Part shown: one piece after another, positions 16,967 through 28,434 of the stretch
Layout of the letters: each line of letters opens with the position of its first letter
Position numbering within the stretch: position 1 is the stretch's first letter
NCBI GenBank assembly: GCA_949710005.1
Contig: OX453280.1
Location: 9,169,741-9,233,740 of the forward strand
DNA length: 64,000 nt
Reading direction: 5' to 3'
DNA from: Ricordea florida
Taxonomy: Eukaryota > Cnidaria > Anthozoa > Corallimorpharia > Ricordeidae
Notes under the pieces: model-generated
What the model was told of the DNA's origin: nothing
Database searches by the model: none
The model's input: the letters and a program-made list of their open reading frames with translations, nothing else
Made by a program: the position numbers and the translations under genes

Positions 16967-17556
16967 TAATTAATTTTTTATTTTTTTTCTCTACATTCCT
17001 TACAAGAATATTTTTGTTTACCATGTTCACATATTTGCGAACCACCACATTCTTTGCATTGTTGTTTTTGTTTATTATGTTCGCATATTCGCGACCCGCC
17101 GCATTCTTTACACTGATATTTATATTTATCATGTTCGCATATTTGTGACCCGCCGCATTCTTTACATTGATGCTTATTTTTATTGTGTATGCATATTTGC
17201 GACCCACCGCATTCTTTACAAAAATATCTACAAATTCCATGAATACAAACATAATTATTATTAATGTTAACTTTTTGTTTTATATCTTCATCCGCAAATT
17301 TTCCTATCTCTTCAATCAATTCTGCTTTATTCATTCCATATAATCTTTTAATTTTAAACTCTGCAGCAATTTTTTTCAATTGCGGTAAATATAATTTTTG
17401 CAATTTTTGTTCCATAATTAATTTAATGGAGCAACACCATTTCTTTAAATCATAATTTAATTTTTTATTTTTCTGAAATCTTGAATAAAATAAAATAAAA
17501 TTGATTTTTTATTTTATTTTTTTATTTTGGGCTAGAACCGGTATATTTTACCTACT
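16956..17556 (-). repeat. right 601-bp terminal inverted repeat, Polinton 1
   Basis: Reverse complement of 2036-2636, ending CCTACT. It contains the second copy of the cysteine-repeat gene and the polymerase promoter motif. Confidence 0.93.
16978..17415 (-). CDS. SAP-like / cysteine-repeat protein inside right TIR (145 aa)
   Basis: Identical in protein sequence to the left-TIR copy at 2177-2614 and oriented towards the element centre. See that entry for domains. Two identical copies mean the dose is doubled and kept uniform, either because the insertion is recent or because replication through the termini homogenises them. Confidence 0.8.
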   Translation of the reverse strand: MEQKLQKLYLPQLKKIAAEFKIKRLYGMNKAELIEEIGKFADEDIKQKVNINNNYVCIHGICRYFCKECGGSQICIHNKNKHQCKECGGSQICEHDKYKYQCKECGGSRICEHNKQKQQCKECGGSQICEHGKQKYSCKECREKK

Positions 17557-17740
17557 CATGGCTTGGCGAGATTACGAACACCCGTGAGAAGAACGCCAAG
17601 TTTCAGAGGTTGATAGACAACGACACAGTATTTACTTGCGAGAAACACTTCAAATCTGAAGGGCAGGAAAATATTTTGAAATCTAGTTGCCCAGTGGGCC
17701 AGTACATTTTAGTTTCCAGTTGCTGTCACTAAAATATTAC
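17557..17740 (+). pseudogene. THAP zinc-finger exon, 3' half
   Basis: After the duplicated CATGG the frame continues LGEITNTREKNAKFQRLIDN and FTCEKHFKSEG, with the second Cys and His of the C2CH finger (CEKH). A stop occurs after SSCCH near 17728. Joined in frame with 1916-2035 it completes one THAP domain, so Polinton 1 entered inside this exon. Confidence 0.75.
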
Positions 17741-18634
17741 TTGCCCAATAGGTCTACAATGTTCATTACTTATCAACTAACAAGTCTACCGAGGCTAATT
17801 TCACTTGCCCACCGGACCAACAAACTTCCATTTTCACTTGCCCAACAGCAAAATTTACAATCAAACCTGGGATTTTTCCTGCCCTGGTCACAGTAGTGTT
17901 ATGTAATAAGGCAGATGACGAAATGAAATATTGTCTGAAAGTTAACATAATGGGATTTTAAATTAATTTTAGTAGTACTTTAGGTTTGATTTTGAAGTCA
18001 TGTAGTCTGAGGCATAAAATTGCAAAAACACAGGCTGCTGTCTGTGATGCATGATCAATGTTTTATAGCCTACAGTGCATTCATGCTTCTTAAATCATAA
18101 GGTTGTTTAGAATACTAAGAATTTATGTTTGTGTTCTGAAAATTAAGGTAAGCAATGTGATTTTGCAAGTTTGAAAATATAATGAGGAAAATAATATTTC
18201 ATTAATTTTGAAAATAAACATCACAGAACAACTTTTGTTAAAATTATTTTCAATGTCTTATTTAGACCCATAAGTTCTGGAATCAGTGCAGTTCTTTACA
18301 ACCTGGCAACCTGTTCTTAACCCAATCCTTCTTTCGAACTCAGAGTTTTCTAATTCTGACATAACATTTGACACATTTACTATTTGGGTGATGTAGTTTT
18401 GATGTGGGGTACTCTCGTCACAGTAGCACTGGGTTCAAGAGTCAAGTTTTTAATATCAACTGTAACTATCAAATACATGTGCCCAACTACTTAGACACTA
18501 GATCAGGCTAAGAAAACTCAACCATTTGAGTGTCAAATATTATTACTTCAGTGTATACTATTAATAAATAATGTGTTTAAAAATCAGAAATATCATCCTT
18601 ATAATTTAACAGTAAAAAACCCTAATATACTACA
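17741..18634. other. non-coding interior of P-like transposon
   Basis: AT-rich sequence with short repeated phrases near 17690-17840 (CTTGCCCAA/CACTTGCCC variants). No coding potential is recognised. It separates the THAP exon from the convergent minus-strand gene relic. Confidence 0.4.
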
Positions 18635-19938
18635 CTAGTTGTGCCTCTCTTGAGCTTGCTTGTCGCAACATCTTTGGATTTCTTTACGTAGAGCCTTGCC
18701 TTTAGATTGCTTTCCTTTAATTTTATAGTCTTGTATGATGTCCTTGGCTAAAGAGAACGAGCGAACCCTAAGGTACAAATTTATAATACTGTGCAGGACA
18801 TCTCTGGTAACATTCTTAGTGGGAACCAGTTCAGCATCTGAAACCATAGTTTTGGTAGTTCGATACCACATCACTATCAGTGACTGACATCTGAGCTATT
18901 CCAGCAATGTCCACTCGTTGCAAACTACCAGACACTTTCAAAGTTGACTGTCTGAAATAATGTTCAGTCCTAGAAAATATTAATTGTGCAGACTCTGTTA
19001 TAGGCCAGAGACTACTGCGGTTCAAACTGGAAACCAGCCTTTGTGAGTCAGAGCCATACTCCAATTTCCCAGCTTTGAGGATAGCCATTGCCTGCTGGCT
19101 TTCATTTGAAAACTTTCTTGCACACTTTTTGTGAAGATTGTGTAATACATACCCACCCAAATACTTCAGCCCAGCCTTCTATTTCTCTGATAAGATAGTT
19201 TTGGATGGAACAACACTGTTGTCAGGAGATGACTTCATACGCTTGCAATGTGTGAGCATACTATCAGCCACTTTAATTGCTAGCAATGTAGCTGCATTTC
19301 GGGATAACCCTCTAAAAAAACTTGTAGATTTCAGTGGAATCTGGGCATAATATTTCTCATAAAACTTTTCTCCGTCTCCATTCTTTAGGTATCCATCAAA
19401 CAGTATTTTAAACACGGAAAATTCCTTAGTTTCAGTAAGCTGTCCGTACGCATAATGCTTGAATTCGTCTCGTAAGTCAGCGTGGAAGACTTTGTTTTCT
19501 TTAACTTTTTTCACAGCAGCCACAATCTCAGCAAGAACCACTGGCGTTAAAGGCAATTGTTGCTGTTGATCGTTGTGTTTAGTAGTTCTGTGCCTACGGT
19601 AGCCTCCAGTAGACTTGTATTCTTTCCCGCGGTCGCTGCATACGATGACTGTCGATTGAACCTACAGTGGACACGGAAACACAAATTAATAAGGATACGT
19701 ATCCAGAAACACTTAACTGATTATCTTCGACAGACAAACTAGAGGTTGCTTATATAGCAAACGAACTCGCGTTCCACTCCAGCCGAAACAAAAGCAGAGA
19801 TTTTCTGGGTCATTTTGTACTTACATCACTTACTGAGCTTTCAAACTGCTTCTCCAAGTATTCGTCGCCTTCTAAGATATCCAAAATGGCCTCAAAATCT
19901 TCCCCGAAGAGGTAGAGATCGTTCATACTGTCCGCCAT
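18635..19938 (-). pseudogene. spliced gene relic with C2H2-like finger, in P-like transposon
   Basis: Exon 1 (19938 to 19825 or 19834) starts MADSMNDLYLFGEDFEAIL and ends at one of two in-phase GTAAGT donors. Exon 2 begins at 19661 after an AG acceptor and reads VQSTVIVCSDRGKEYKSTGG then YRRHRTTKHN, a degenerate C2H2 finger with one Cys replaced. It continues through KENKVFHADLRDEFKHYAYG. An in-frame TAG at 19179-19181 and a frameshift near 18860 break the rest (SDAELVPTKNVTRDVLHSII). I recall similar uncharacterised proteins in coral genomes. Its ATG lies just inside the right TIR. Function unknown; it may be transposon cargo. Confidence 0.6.
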
Positions 19939-20059
19939 CTTGTTTTGAGTGTGCAGGGTCAGTATCACGTGACGGGTCAATTCAACATCAGAGAGCCGCT
20001 ATTGTTTTGGTCCTTTGAAGTTCGCCGAGTTTCCTAACCAGTCTCCTCTACTAACTATG
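19925..20059 (-). repeat. right terminal inverted repeat of P-like transposon
   Basis: Inverse partner of 1686-1820, followed by the GTTTGGA duplication (20060-20066). Confidence 0.75.
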
Positions 20060-20323
20060 GTTTGGATCATTTTCTCAGTGTACAGTATTATACAGAAGTA
20101 ATGTAAACGAATTTTGGTGAGCTTTGTATCTTGGTGAGCAAATGCATCCAATGTTGGTATGTCTTTTTCTGTGAGTATCCTCATATGTTGAAAATAGACC
20201 ATTCTCTTCCAAATGCAAATTGGAGTTGTAAACTATTGCAGTTTGTATCTTTACTGATTTCAACACGCTTTCCACTTTCTTAAAGCTTTAAATGTTTCAT
20301 CCTTCGTACATAATTACTCTTAC

Positions 20324-21264
20324 CTTTCTGGCCAGAGCGATGCTAATTTTTCCTACTCCATCAGAGAAAGTATAGGTTCCTGATCTGAATTTGTTGCAGC
20401 ATTCAAAGAACTTGTTTCTATAACTGATTTGGATGTCTTCGATCTCTTTAACTTTGCAGCCCGTATCGATGTTAACCGTAATCGTTTCTTTTGTTGAGGA
20501 GAAGCATTGTCCCATCCGGGACACATATGTAGCCACGCATCTAATCCCTTCCAACTTTCCCAATGACTCTCGTATCTCACTGGCCCTGTGCTCGCCGTCG
20601 ATCGCGCAGAGCCATGCACCATGGTCGCGTAACTGGCTATTTGAACAAGCCAGAAACTCAAAACGCCGACCTCCGATCTCTATTTCACTGGAGAGCAGAT
20701 CCACCACTCGTTCGCTTAGCACGTGCTTAAGGCCTTCTGGGTAAGTTGATGCAAGCTTGGAAAAATCTTCATCCCGGAATGCAATGCGCATCGTATCCTC
20801 GTGTCCATACTCCCGGATAACGCGGTTTTCAGCAACCAACTCAGGTGGAACGAGATAATTCTGAGTAGGCGTGATAATAAGCCGCGGCACATACACATAG
20901 TGCTTTGGGAGCTCAAATTCTTCGAGAGTTAAATTCATCATTTCTCCGTAAAGCAGATTCCTTAAATAATGTTCTAGTGGGCAGAACCGATCCATTTCCA
21001 CTAAACTGATAAGGTGGTAAAGCGCTTTACGAACCCTGTCGGGTGAGAGAGATGAACCACTTTGGAGGGCTCGGTATCTGTCCGTTGCTTCTCGTAACAG
21101 GTCGTAGAATTTTCGTGAAACACGATCGCTTACTTTGTAGCCTCGAGAAAGAAAACAATCTAAGGCATATCTTACACCAAAGTTGAAAAAAACCGGTTTG
21201 GTGGGCTCTTCTGTTGGACCACGGGGTTTCTTAGTCCTCATAGCGGCAAAGTACACACCAAAAC
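20324..21264 (-). CDS. cellular RNA-dependent RNA polymerase, exon 2
   Basis: It encodes part of the eukaryotic (QDE-1/EGO-1/RDR-type) RdRP that makes double-stranded RNA for small-RNA silencing. Recognisable blocks are VPRLIITPTQNYLVPPELVA, ENRVIREYG...MRIAFRDEDF, FEFLACSNSQLRDHGAWLCA and YTFSDGVGKISIALARK. The acceptor TTTTCAG is at 21265 and the donor GTAAGA after 20324. Its phase (two bases completing a Gly codon) matches exon 1 exactly. The catalytic DxDGD motif would be in later exons, which are not found in the window. The P-like transposon begins 258 bp downstream. Confidence 0.88.
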
Positions 21265-24200
21265 CTGAAAATAGAAACAGGGTAGCGCCGATTGTTCCCT
21301 CCCGGTTGTCAATAGGAGCTCAAGCAAGAAGAACGACGACGCCGAGGACGGCACGTTCGAAACAATGGAGTTTTTTTCTGCTGTACCAATGGTGGCAGGC
21401 TTGTTTCATTTTCTTTCAATAACTTTTCAAACCGCCGATATTTTCAACTTATTTCGTTTACAGTTCATTACAAATTTGTCTTGGCAATTAAATTTTGTCA
21501 TTGTGCACCCGCGTCTTCCAGAAAACCTGAAAAATGGTCATTTCACGTTGTTGTTTTGCAGAGGACGGCAAAGAAATCTACCAGACTGTATTTTTCACGT
21601 GCAGTTTCATTGTTTCGTTCATCAACGCCATTGTTTGGTGCCGTTACTTGTCGACGTCGTCGTCGCGCTTTGCTTAAGGTCCCTAACACCTTCTTGGAAA
21701 TTTTCATTATTCCATGATTTCAGTAAAAAGGCCTTCATTATTCCGTTGAAAAACATGTACTTATTCAGGAAATTGCAATCAATATCCCAAAGAAAATCGT
21801 CATGCCGTTATTCCGCCCCACAAAATGGCATTATTTCGTTATTTCAACAAAAAAATTTCCGTAATTCTCATCCCATTATTCCTCTTTCTCCATTGAGTCA
21901 GTATTCTAATGATGTGAATAGTGTTAAACAATCCGTAATCAGATTACTCAAAGTACCAAGGTTGCTCAGGTTTTATATACTTTTCGGTAAGCTCACTTAC
22001 CTGCTCTTGACAGCCGGCTCATCAGCTCTAAAGGTGTTTTATCTCCCCCTTCTGGCAAGAACCGGAAACTGAGACAGAGAACTGAACAGGAACCAAGTAC
22101 TTCGCGATTGCACCTCAAGAAGTTTGTCAGGCGGTTGTAATTGCTGTGACCATTTACTGTAACCTCTGGAGAGGAAAAAAATTGCGTGTTTAATCAGTTG
22201 GCCTAGTCCAGCGTAGGGGTAACTCGCTTCCTATAAAACAGGCCGATTTAAGGCCCAGACAGCAAAGTTTTTATGGGTTTGGCAGTATGTGTTTCAAGGG
22301 GTAAGGTGGGCAAGTTAGGGTAAAAACTCGTGTTGGCTTGGTATATTCCGATAGAAAACGTTCTTTGATGTTCTACAGAATTCAAAAACACTGCTGCAGA
22401 TCTAGAATACTGAAGTGCCAATCAAGATTTAATTAACACTGCTGTTCAGTATTATAAGGGGCTCAGTATTTGAGCTCTCAGTTACTCTTAGTACATTTAT
22501 CCATAAATAGATATCACAAGACATGCATGGTATGTTCGAAAAGTGCTGTCAGTAGATACTACAACGTAACACAATTATGAGATTCATGATTATGAACCTA
22601 AAGCCAAATTGCAACCAAAGTTTATTATATTTAAGTCAACTGGATTAGATTTCTGTACCACCCATACTTTATTATGCATGCTGTAGCTTTCATATTCTGC
22701 CGTTCTTCAAGCCAAAAGCACAGTTTTTTTTTACATATTATGCCGTAAGGAATTTAGCGATAGCATGCATAATGAAGTATTGGTTGATACGGAAATATAG
22801 CCGATGGCGGATAAATCGTTTGAAATGTAAAACTTAAAATGGGTTGAACCTAGCTGTAAGTGGATTTCGATCGTCCGGGTCTATGAATATTGATCAACTG
22901 GCATCTCGATCGACAACCTGAATGAAAGCAATCATCATCAGAGTCAAGCTTTACATCATATCCTTGCATATCTCAAGGGTGCCTCGAAATTTGCATCTCA
23001 ATAGCAATAATAACCGTGAAAGCTAAACCCATTGATTTATTTTCAGGAGTACCTAACGACGGTTTCGACGTGTGCTTGACAATACCTGAGTGTCGCTTCG
23101 TCAATCTTGTTTAATAATAAATGGGTCGTTGATTACCTTGAGGTCATCAACCACCCAGCAGGCTTTAAATTTGTCAACTAGCTAGCCAGCATAAAAATGT
23201 TTTCCAACATGTTTGAGTATACCATTTCTTGCCATCCAGAGAGGAACTTCATTGCAAGGTGCATTTGCATTAAAACTAACTTAAGTTTATAACAACGGAA
23301 TTAGTATTGCGTATCATGGACACAAAAAGTAAGTTAATGGTTTTATTTTTACATTTGACTGAAGAAGACGTTTGAAGCTCACTCGCGTGTGTCTGTTTCT
23401 TATGTCCCTGGACAGAAGCAGTTTAACTAATTGCTTTTGAGAAAACGTCACAGCCAGGAAAAACAAACGAGTCACTTTTCCCCAGTTGGAGACAGTGTTT
23501 TAATATCAGTTTTTCGCAAGCCAGATGCTGAACGAAAATCCCAGCTGCAGTCAGTAAATTACTTAATGCTAATGTTTCCCAGCCACGTATTACAGCTTGT
23601 CGAGCGTGTTTTCTGAGCGGCTCGGTCGGGTACTCCTGTATTTTCAAGATCGTCAAGTTTTAAAGTCGACCCCACGAGAGTCTGGTCGTGACATAAATTG
23701 AAATCACTCGATTTTGCTCCTGGTAGCGCCTGTTCATTTGTATTGTGGGGCACTGAATAACGTACTTTAAGAGACATTTCCATACAACCGTGACAGTAAC
23801 CGAAAACGTTAACGCTTGGTCTCTGACATTGGACGAGCAATTTTGTTTGACTAGACGGTTTGCAAAATGAACAAATTAAGAGCTTCAAATTTAAATCTTA
23901 TTTAATGTGAGCATAATTAAATATTTGGACCCGTGGAATTTATGAGTTAAACTGACATGATTATTACATTTATTTTAAATTTACCCGATCTTTGCTTCCC
24001 GGTGAGCAAATCTCTCGGTTCCTCATTCTTTTGAGAATTGATGCGTTTGCAAGTACGGAACTTCCGTACCGAATGCAAGTCTAAAGGCGATGTGAAACGT
24101 TTTGACACGACTTTTCCATTATATGATTACCAGAATTGTAAAGTTGATCAGTAAGAGTTTCACTGATGCCTTTTGTTAAGACACACATTTGAGTTTCCGT

Positions 24201-24379
24201 AAAGTGCGTAAGAAAATGCAAGCGACTGCATTCCTTGCGGAAAACGAAATCTAATTTTAAAAATTGAAACTACTGTAATTAAATACATCGAGAATATTCA
24301 CTTAGCAGAGCGAAAGTAAATTACTGTGCTAATTAAGCGAAAATTTCATCATATTAACCTCTCTTTTTGTACTGCTCAC
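21265..24379 (-). other. RdRP intron 1 (3.1 kb)
   Basis: It runs from donor GTGAGC (24379) to acceptor TTTTCAG (21265). It contains a ~148-bp MITE (22649-22797) and AT-rich sequence with repeated CATTATTTCGTTATTTC-like phrases near 21700-21900. No internal coding exon is recognised, and phase matching shows none is needed. Confidence 0.7.
22649..22797. mobile_element. MITE, TTATTATGCATGC family, copy 1
   Basis: Imperfect terminal inverted repeats of ~33 bp (ATTTCTGTACCACCCATACT... inverted at the right end), with inner ends ATTATGCATGC. The same family occurs at 37161-37293. Non-coding. Confidence 0.7.
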
Positions 24380-25055
24380 CTTGAAACACTTTCAAGGGAA
24401 TCTGAAGGGGCAAGTAAAAATCGATCTTTTCGTGGGTCACGTCTTCGTCAACTACAAGAATGTAATTTTCGAGTTGTTTAAATTCCGTCTCCATTCGAAT
24501 CTCTCTAATACCTTCTAGTTCGTTATTTTTCTCGAAAGTTATGTAGAGGTTCTTCGTGTCGTGTTCAAATTCCACTTGCAGTGTGTCGTCCTGAATGAGG
24601 AAGTCATCGTCTTTGCTTGACCAATGCTTTACGTAAACACCGCGTTGTTCAAAGCTGCCTAGGCTTAAGAACGTCGGTTGTAATGTATGTATTGTTGCGT
24701 CTGATTTGTACCTGAAAGAATCCTCAGGTACCTCCAAAGACTCTAGCCAGAAAGGACTCCCACGTCTACACAGAGAAGTGCACCACTTTCGTCGCAGTGA
24801 CTCAAAGAAACTAGCTTTCGTATAGTCTCCCATCTTTAACATCAACTTCATGCTTTTTGCACTCCCAGAAATAGTAGCTTCACTTGCCTTTTCCACTCGG
24901 AATTCATGGGCCCGAGAAAGCTCTACAAAACTTTCAAGGGTACGGCTATAGGTTCCGGTTTGGGCGGCGAACCGGTCTCCCCAAATTTTGACATTTAACG
25001 CCACTTCTCTTGGTTTGGGGGTGTAAGTCGATCGCTGATCACGACGTTTTGCCAT
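24380..25055 (-). CDS. cellular RNA-dependent RNA polymerase, exon 1 (225 codons)
   Basis: It starts MAKRRDQRSTYTPKPREVAL and ends KVFQ plus one base before donor GTGAGC. The remaining base plus the first two of exon 2 give Gly, so the exons join in phase as ...PLKVFQ-GFGVYFA. The N-terminal RdRP region is less conserved. LENYILVVDEDVTHEKIDFY leading to LPLQIPLKVF is the recognisable entry to the RdRP domain. No upstream exon or promoter was identified; the first Met follows an AT-rich region. Confidence 0.8.
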
Positions 25056-26100
25056 ACTGGTACAACAACCCAGTCTGGTTCAATGATCCTCTCTTCTTGA
25101 CATTGTTAGGAATTTCAGACGCCCAATAAAGGTTCTTTCAGTCAAACGAAAAAAGATTCACTCTTTAAAAATCTTTAACTCACTTTTGTGCCAACTAAGC
25201 AAATCGAAACATTTACCGCGCAGTCTCACATTAATTACATACAATTCTTGAAAGAAACCAAGCTTTCTCGGAACCAACAAGATGTTTTTTTGAAGAAGGG
25301 TAAGTTCCGGGTATAACTAAAGTGATATCACCAGATTTCTATATTGACAAGATATGTTTCTTTCTTTCTGTTATTCCAGTAAGATTGAAATTAACTATAA
25401 CCTGATTTAGAACTTTTGCGAGTGATGTTTTTACGTTTGCGTGACCAGCAAGTCACGCAACCTCAAATCAACCGATTGATTCTGAGAAACATTCTTTCTT
25501 GGAAAGCATCACTGAAGGTTTTAATCTATGCAGCGATTTCGATCCAGGGAAATATGGTTGAATTGGCGATTCTCTTAACAGTTTTAAATCTGTAATATCA
25601 CATCCTTAGGTTTAATATATATTCCAACGATTCAGATGTCTTTATTACCTGCACAATTTGAAATTCCCGTGGGTCTCATTCACACAACGATCTCTTGCAA
25701 TTCTAGTGTTGTTCTTGTCAATTAATTTCCCTCCGTTAAAATGATTTATTTAGGCAGTCCTGGTAGCGAGGTTCGCCATTAGGTCTCACCAGTGTAAGAT
25801 TTAATTGGTGCCTCCAAGTTATAATTTTTAAATGGATGATTTAACCGCGGTTCCTTTCTTCGTATTTTCGGGAATGGCAGTACGATATTTTCGTTTCTTA
25901 CACGTTGCTTACATTTTAAATGATCTTGTCGCCAATTTTCTTCTCACGAATCTACGTATACCGCAGGTTAAGCTGTCTAAAATCCATGCACGTGGTACCA
26001 TGTTGTAAGCCTCGCGATAATCTATGCAGGCCATAGAGCAAGATTAGTTTTTCTTCTCTTTCAATTGCGCAAAACTATCTTGTCTATAAGAAGTTGCTCC
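25056..26100. other. intergenic sequence upstream of RdRP
   Basis: No coding or repeat structure is recognised. It probably holds the RdRP 5' UTR and promoter. Confidence 0.35.
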
Positions 26101-26118
26101 CTTGTTCCCCTGGTCCCT

Positions 26119-28150
26119 TTACGACAACCCTTTTGTTTTCCGGAATAATTGTTCTGAATCAAGGTGCCAGTAGATCGTTTCTGCGAGTGTTCCACTAAAC
26201 ATTAGTGGGAGGCATGTTATGGGTTTGTAGCTAACAGCAGCTTTCCCAAGTGTTGGATCCTTCATACAAAGGACTGTTCTTCCATACTTCATCCATCTGG
26301 GTACTCCTCCTGTTGCCATTACGATGTTAAATTGGTCTGCAATCCTGTCATGCAGATTAGTGGAATATTTCAGCCCATGCTCTTGAAGTCCATCTCGTTC
26401 AGTCCCTTTCAAGTGAGCTACTTTCTTGAGCTGATTTTTGACATCTTCCTTGGTAAAAACGACACATGTATCAACTTGAGTTGCACGGCCCTCAAGCATC
26501 TCCTTCACATCATCTAAACATTCCGCCTCTTGGTTGTGCTGAGTTGGATTATCCCGTATTCCAGTCCAAACTATCAACGTTGTTGGTGGTGGCACCTTCA
26601 AGTTCTTGATACAGCTTCTTCTGGTAAAGTTGAAACGTGGTATTTAGCCTGTATTGGTCAATCAGTCTCTGTCCGTTTCTTTTTAGCTTTGCTGCCTTAG
26701 CCGCCAGTCGTTGGTTTAATTTAGCTCCTCAGTCTGCCTTCCTTTCCTTTGCACGTTGTACTTCTTCTCGATCTGGGATAGCCCTTTTACGTTGTTACTT
26801 TTTAATTTCATTTTTCTCCCTCCGCTCCAGCTTGCTTATCTCTTTTCTCAACTGATCTATGTTTGACTGGATTCTTCGTTTCCAGGTGGGTTCTCCCATC
26901 TGCTGCGCTCCCTTCCTAGGTACCCCAACATCTTGGCAGACGACAGCTGCTGCAGCTCGAATAAGGGTATTTTTTTGCAGGTCGTCTCTCACCTATCCCC
27001 CCACCTAGCCTTGGAGACCCTTGGTCTCTCACCTATCCCCCCCACCTAGCCTTGGATACCCATGGTCTCTCACCTATCCCCCCCACCTAGCCTTGGATAC
27101 CCTTGGTCTCTCACCTATCCCCCCACCTAGCCTTGGAAACCCATGGTCTCTCACCTATCCCCCCACCTAGCCTTGGAGACCCTTGGTCTCTCACCTATCC
27201 CCCCACCCAGCCTTGGAGACCCATGGTCTCTTCATTACCCCCTCCCCTCAAAAGTGGGTCCCGAGCATGTAAAATAGTTTTGACCACTTCCCTAACAACA
27301 TTCACTTCTTTCTCGGCTCCATGCAGCTTCTTTCAGTCAACTTATTTCAAATGTCCTGGCTCTTCACCCGCTTCAACAGCCTTCCTTAATTCGTTCTAGC
27401 AGTTTCTCTTGGTTCTTTATGAGCCCATCTACTTCCTTCATTGGCTAGTTATGGTTTTCTTGTTGATTATTCTCATCTTCAGCTTGTGCTGGGCCTTCTT
27501 CATGTCTCCCACTCACGTCATCGTTTAGACCATCAGCTTGTGGTGATGCACCCTGCTCACCACCTCGTTCTTTTTCTCCCTCGCCAAGCCTCTCTGTCTC
27601 TTGAACAATCTTCCGCTTAATCTTCTCCAATTCTACATCTGCAAGTCAACTGCTAGTCTTTATGTCTCTTGCCCAGTTTTCCAGGTATTGTTCAGAAACT
27701 TGGAACATGCCTCTCTGCTCCCAACTCTTTAACATTCTTCTTCTGTATCCCCTTGTCCCTGGGTTGCCCTTGCAATAACATTAAATCACTATCTTGTTTA
27801 AAGGTTGATTCCACTTCTTACGAGCAGGAACTGGTTGACGGCTGAGAGGTGCCTGCCCTTGCACACCAGCACTGCTGGAAGAGAGTATTTCATGTTCAGC
27901 TCTGGGCCTAACATGACCAGCCTCATTCACGTCGTTATCTATATTTCTGTTTCTAGACATTCTTATCACAATGTGAGCGGTTTTTTTGTGGTTGCCTCCA
28001 CTAGACGGGTTTCCGACCAAGGCTCGAATGTCCTATCTACCCTATGTCGTAACCCTGACAGGAGTGGCTAAGGGGTTGCTGGCACTTGCTAAAGTTACCA
28101 CCCCAGACACTGTTGGGTGGGGGCGTCCATTTTACCGTGGTAGGCTGAGG
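26119..28150 (-). mobile_element. decayed non-LTR retrotransposon (R2-like reverse transcriptase)
   Basis: Read on the minus strand, an upstream region (RKKWNQPLNKIVI; GTRGYRRRMLKSWEQRGMFQVSEQ; ELEKIKRKIVQETERL) is followed by a reverse-transcriptase start (KYGRTVLCMKDPTLG, YKPITCLPLMFSGTLAETIY, QLFRKTKG). The blocks match a non-LTR family recalled from invertebrates (R2-related pol proteins with YRPITCL). Several stops and frameshifts are present, and a minisatellite interrupts it. The palm motif is not present, so the 3' part is lost. Confidence 0.6.
26985..27240. repeat. minisatellite, ~41-bp unit, six copies
   Basis: Repeats of CTCTCACCTATCCCCCCACC followed by TAGCCTTGGAGACCCTTGGT with few differences. 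They sit within the non-LTR element. Confidence 0.85.
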
Positions 28151-28197
28151 CTCCAACCTGTCCTATCCCAGTGTCCATATTAATATTATGACTAAGA

Positions 28198-28199
28198 TT

Positions 28200-28234
<35 letters not shown>

Positions 28235-28262
28235 TACGATTATGATTATGATTATGATTATA
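28198..28262. repeat. GAT/GAC trinucleotide and ATT-rich microsatellite
   Basis: Runs of ACGATG units change to ATTATG units. Low complexity. Confidence 0.85.
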
Positions 28263-28434
28263 GTCGAACCTGGCTATCTTGAACTCTCAAGGGAAACAAA
28301 AAATAGTTCGAGATACCGGGGATTCAAGATACTCGTTGGCAAATGACTGAGAAATCAATCCAAGGGAAATGAGTTTGAGTTTGAGATAATGGGGATTTCG
28401 AGATAACCGAGTTCAAGATGAGGAGGTTCGACTG
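28262..28434. mobile_element. pogo/Tc1-like MITE with TA duplication
   Basis: The ends are AGTCGAACCT and AGGTTCGACT with inner CTATCTTGAACTC/GAGTTCAAGATGAG inverted copies, flanked by TA. CAGTCGAACC termini are typical of pogo/Tigger-type elements. Non-coding. Confidence 0.65.

Larger units (their letters stand above)
2036..17556. mobile_element. Polinton/Maverick element 1 (15.5 kb, apparently intact)
   Basis: The ends are AGTAGG...CCTACT with 601-bp terminal inverted repeats, flanked by the 5-bp duplication CATGG (2031-2035 and 17557-17561). It encodes protein-primed PolB, rve integrase, major capsid, packaging ATPase, two penton-like proteins and a set of small conserved proteins. No frameshift or internal stop is seen in any gene. 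It is AT-rich compared with its flanks. Polintons are self-replicating elements widely regarded as integrated virus genomes. No cysteine protease gene is recognisable. Confidence 0.93.
1686..20059. mobile_element. P-like (THAP) DNA transposon, split by Polinton 1
   Basis: The ends are inverted repeats starting CATAGTTAGTAG and matching for about 45 bp, with weaker similarity for a further ~90 bp (CACGTGA, TGACCCTGCACAC and CAAGATGGCG are shared). They are flanked by a 7-bp direct repeat GTTTGGA (1679-1685 and 20060-20066). A CA...TG terminus, a 7-8 bp duplication and a THAP DNA-binding domain fit the P superfamily. Without the Polinton the element would be about 2.8 kb. It carries the THAP exon on the plus strand and a decayed spliced gene on the minus strand. 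It lies 258 bp beyond the donor of RdRP exon 2, probably in the next intron. Confidence 0.75.

Noticed and set aside
21365-22072. 235-codon plus-strand ORF in the RdRP intron
   Set aside because: Low-complexity Phe/Leu-rich reading with no recognisable domain and no splice context.
26985-27399. Pro-rich ORF over SPIPPPSLGDPW repeats
   Set aside because: Minisatellite inside a dead non-LTR element, with no coding context.
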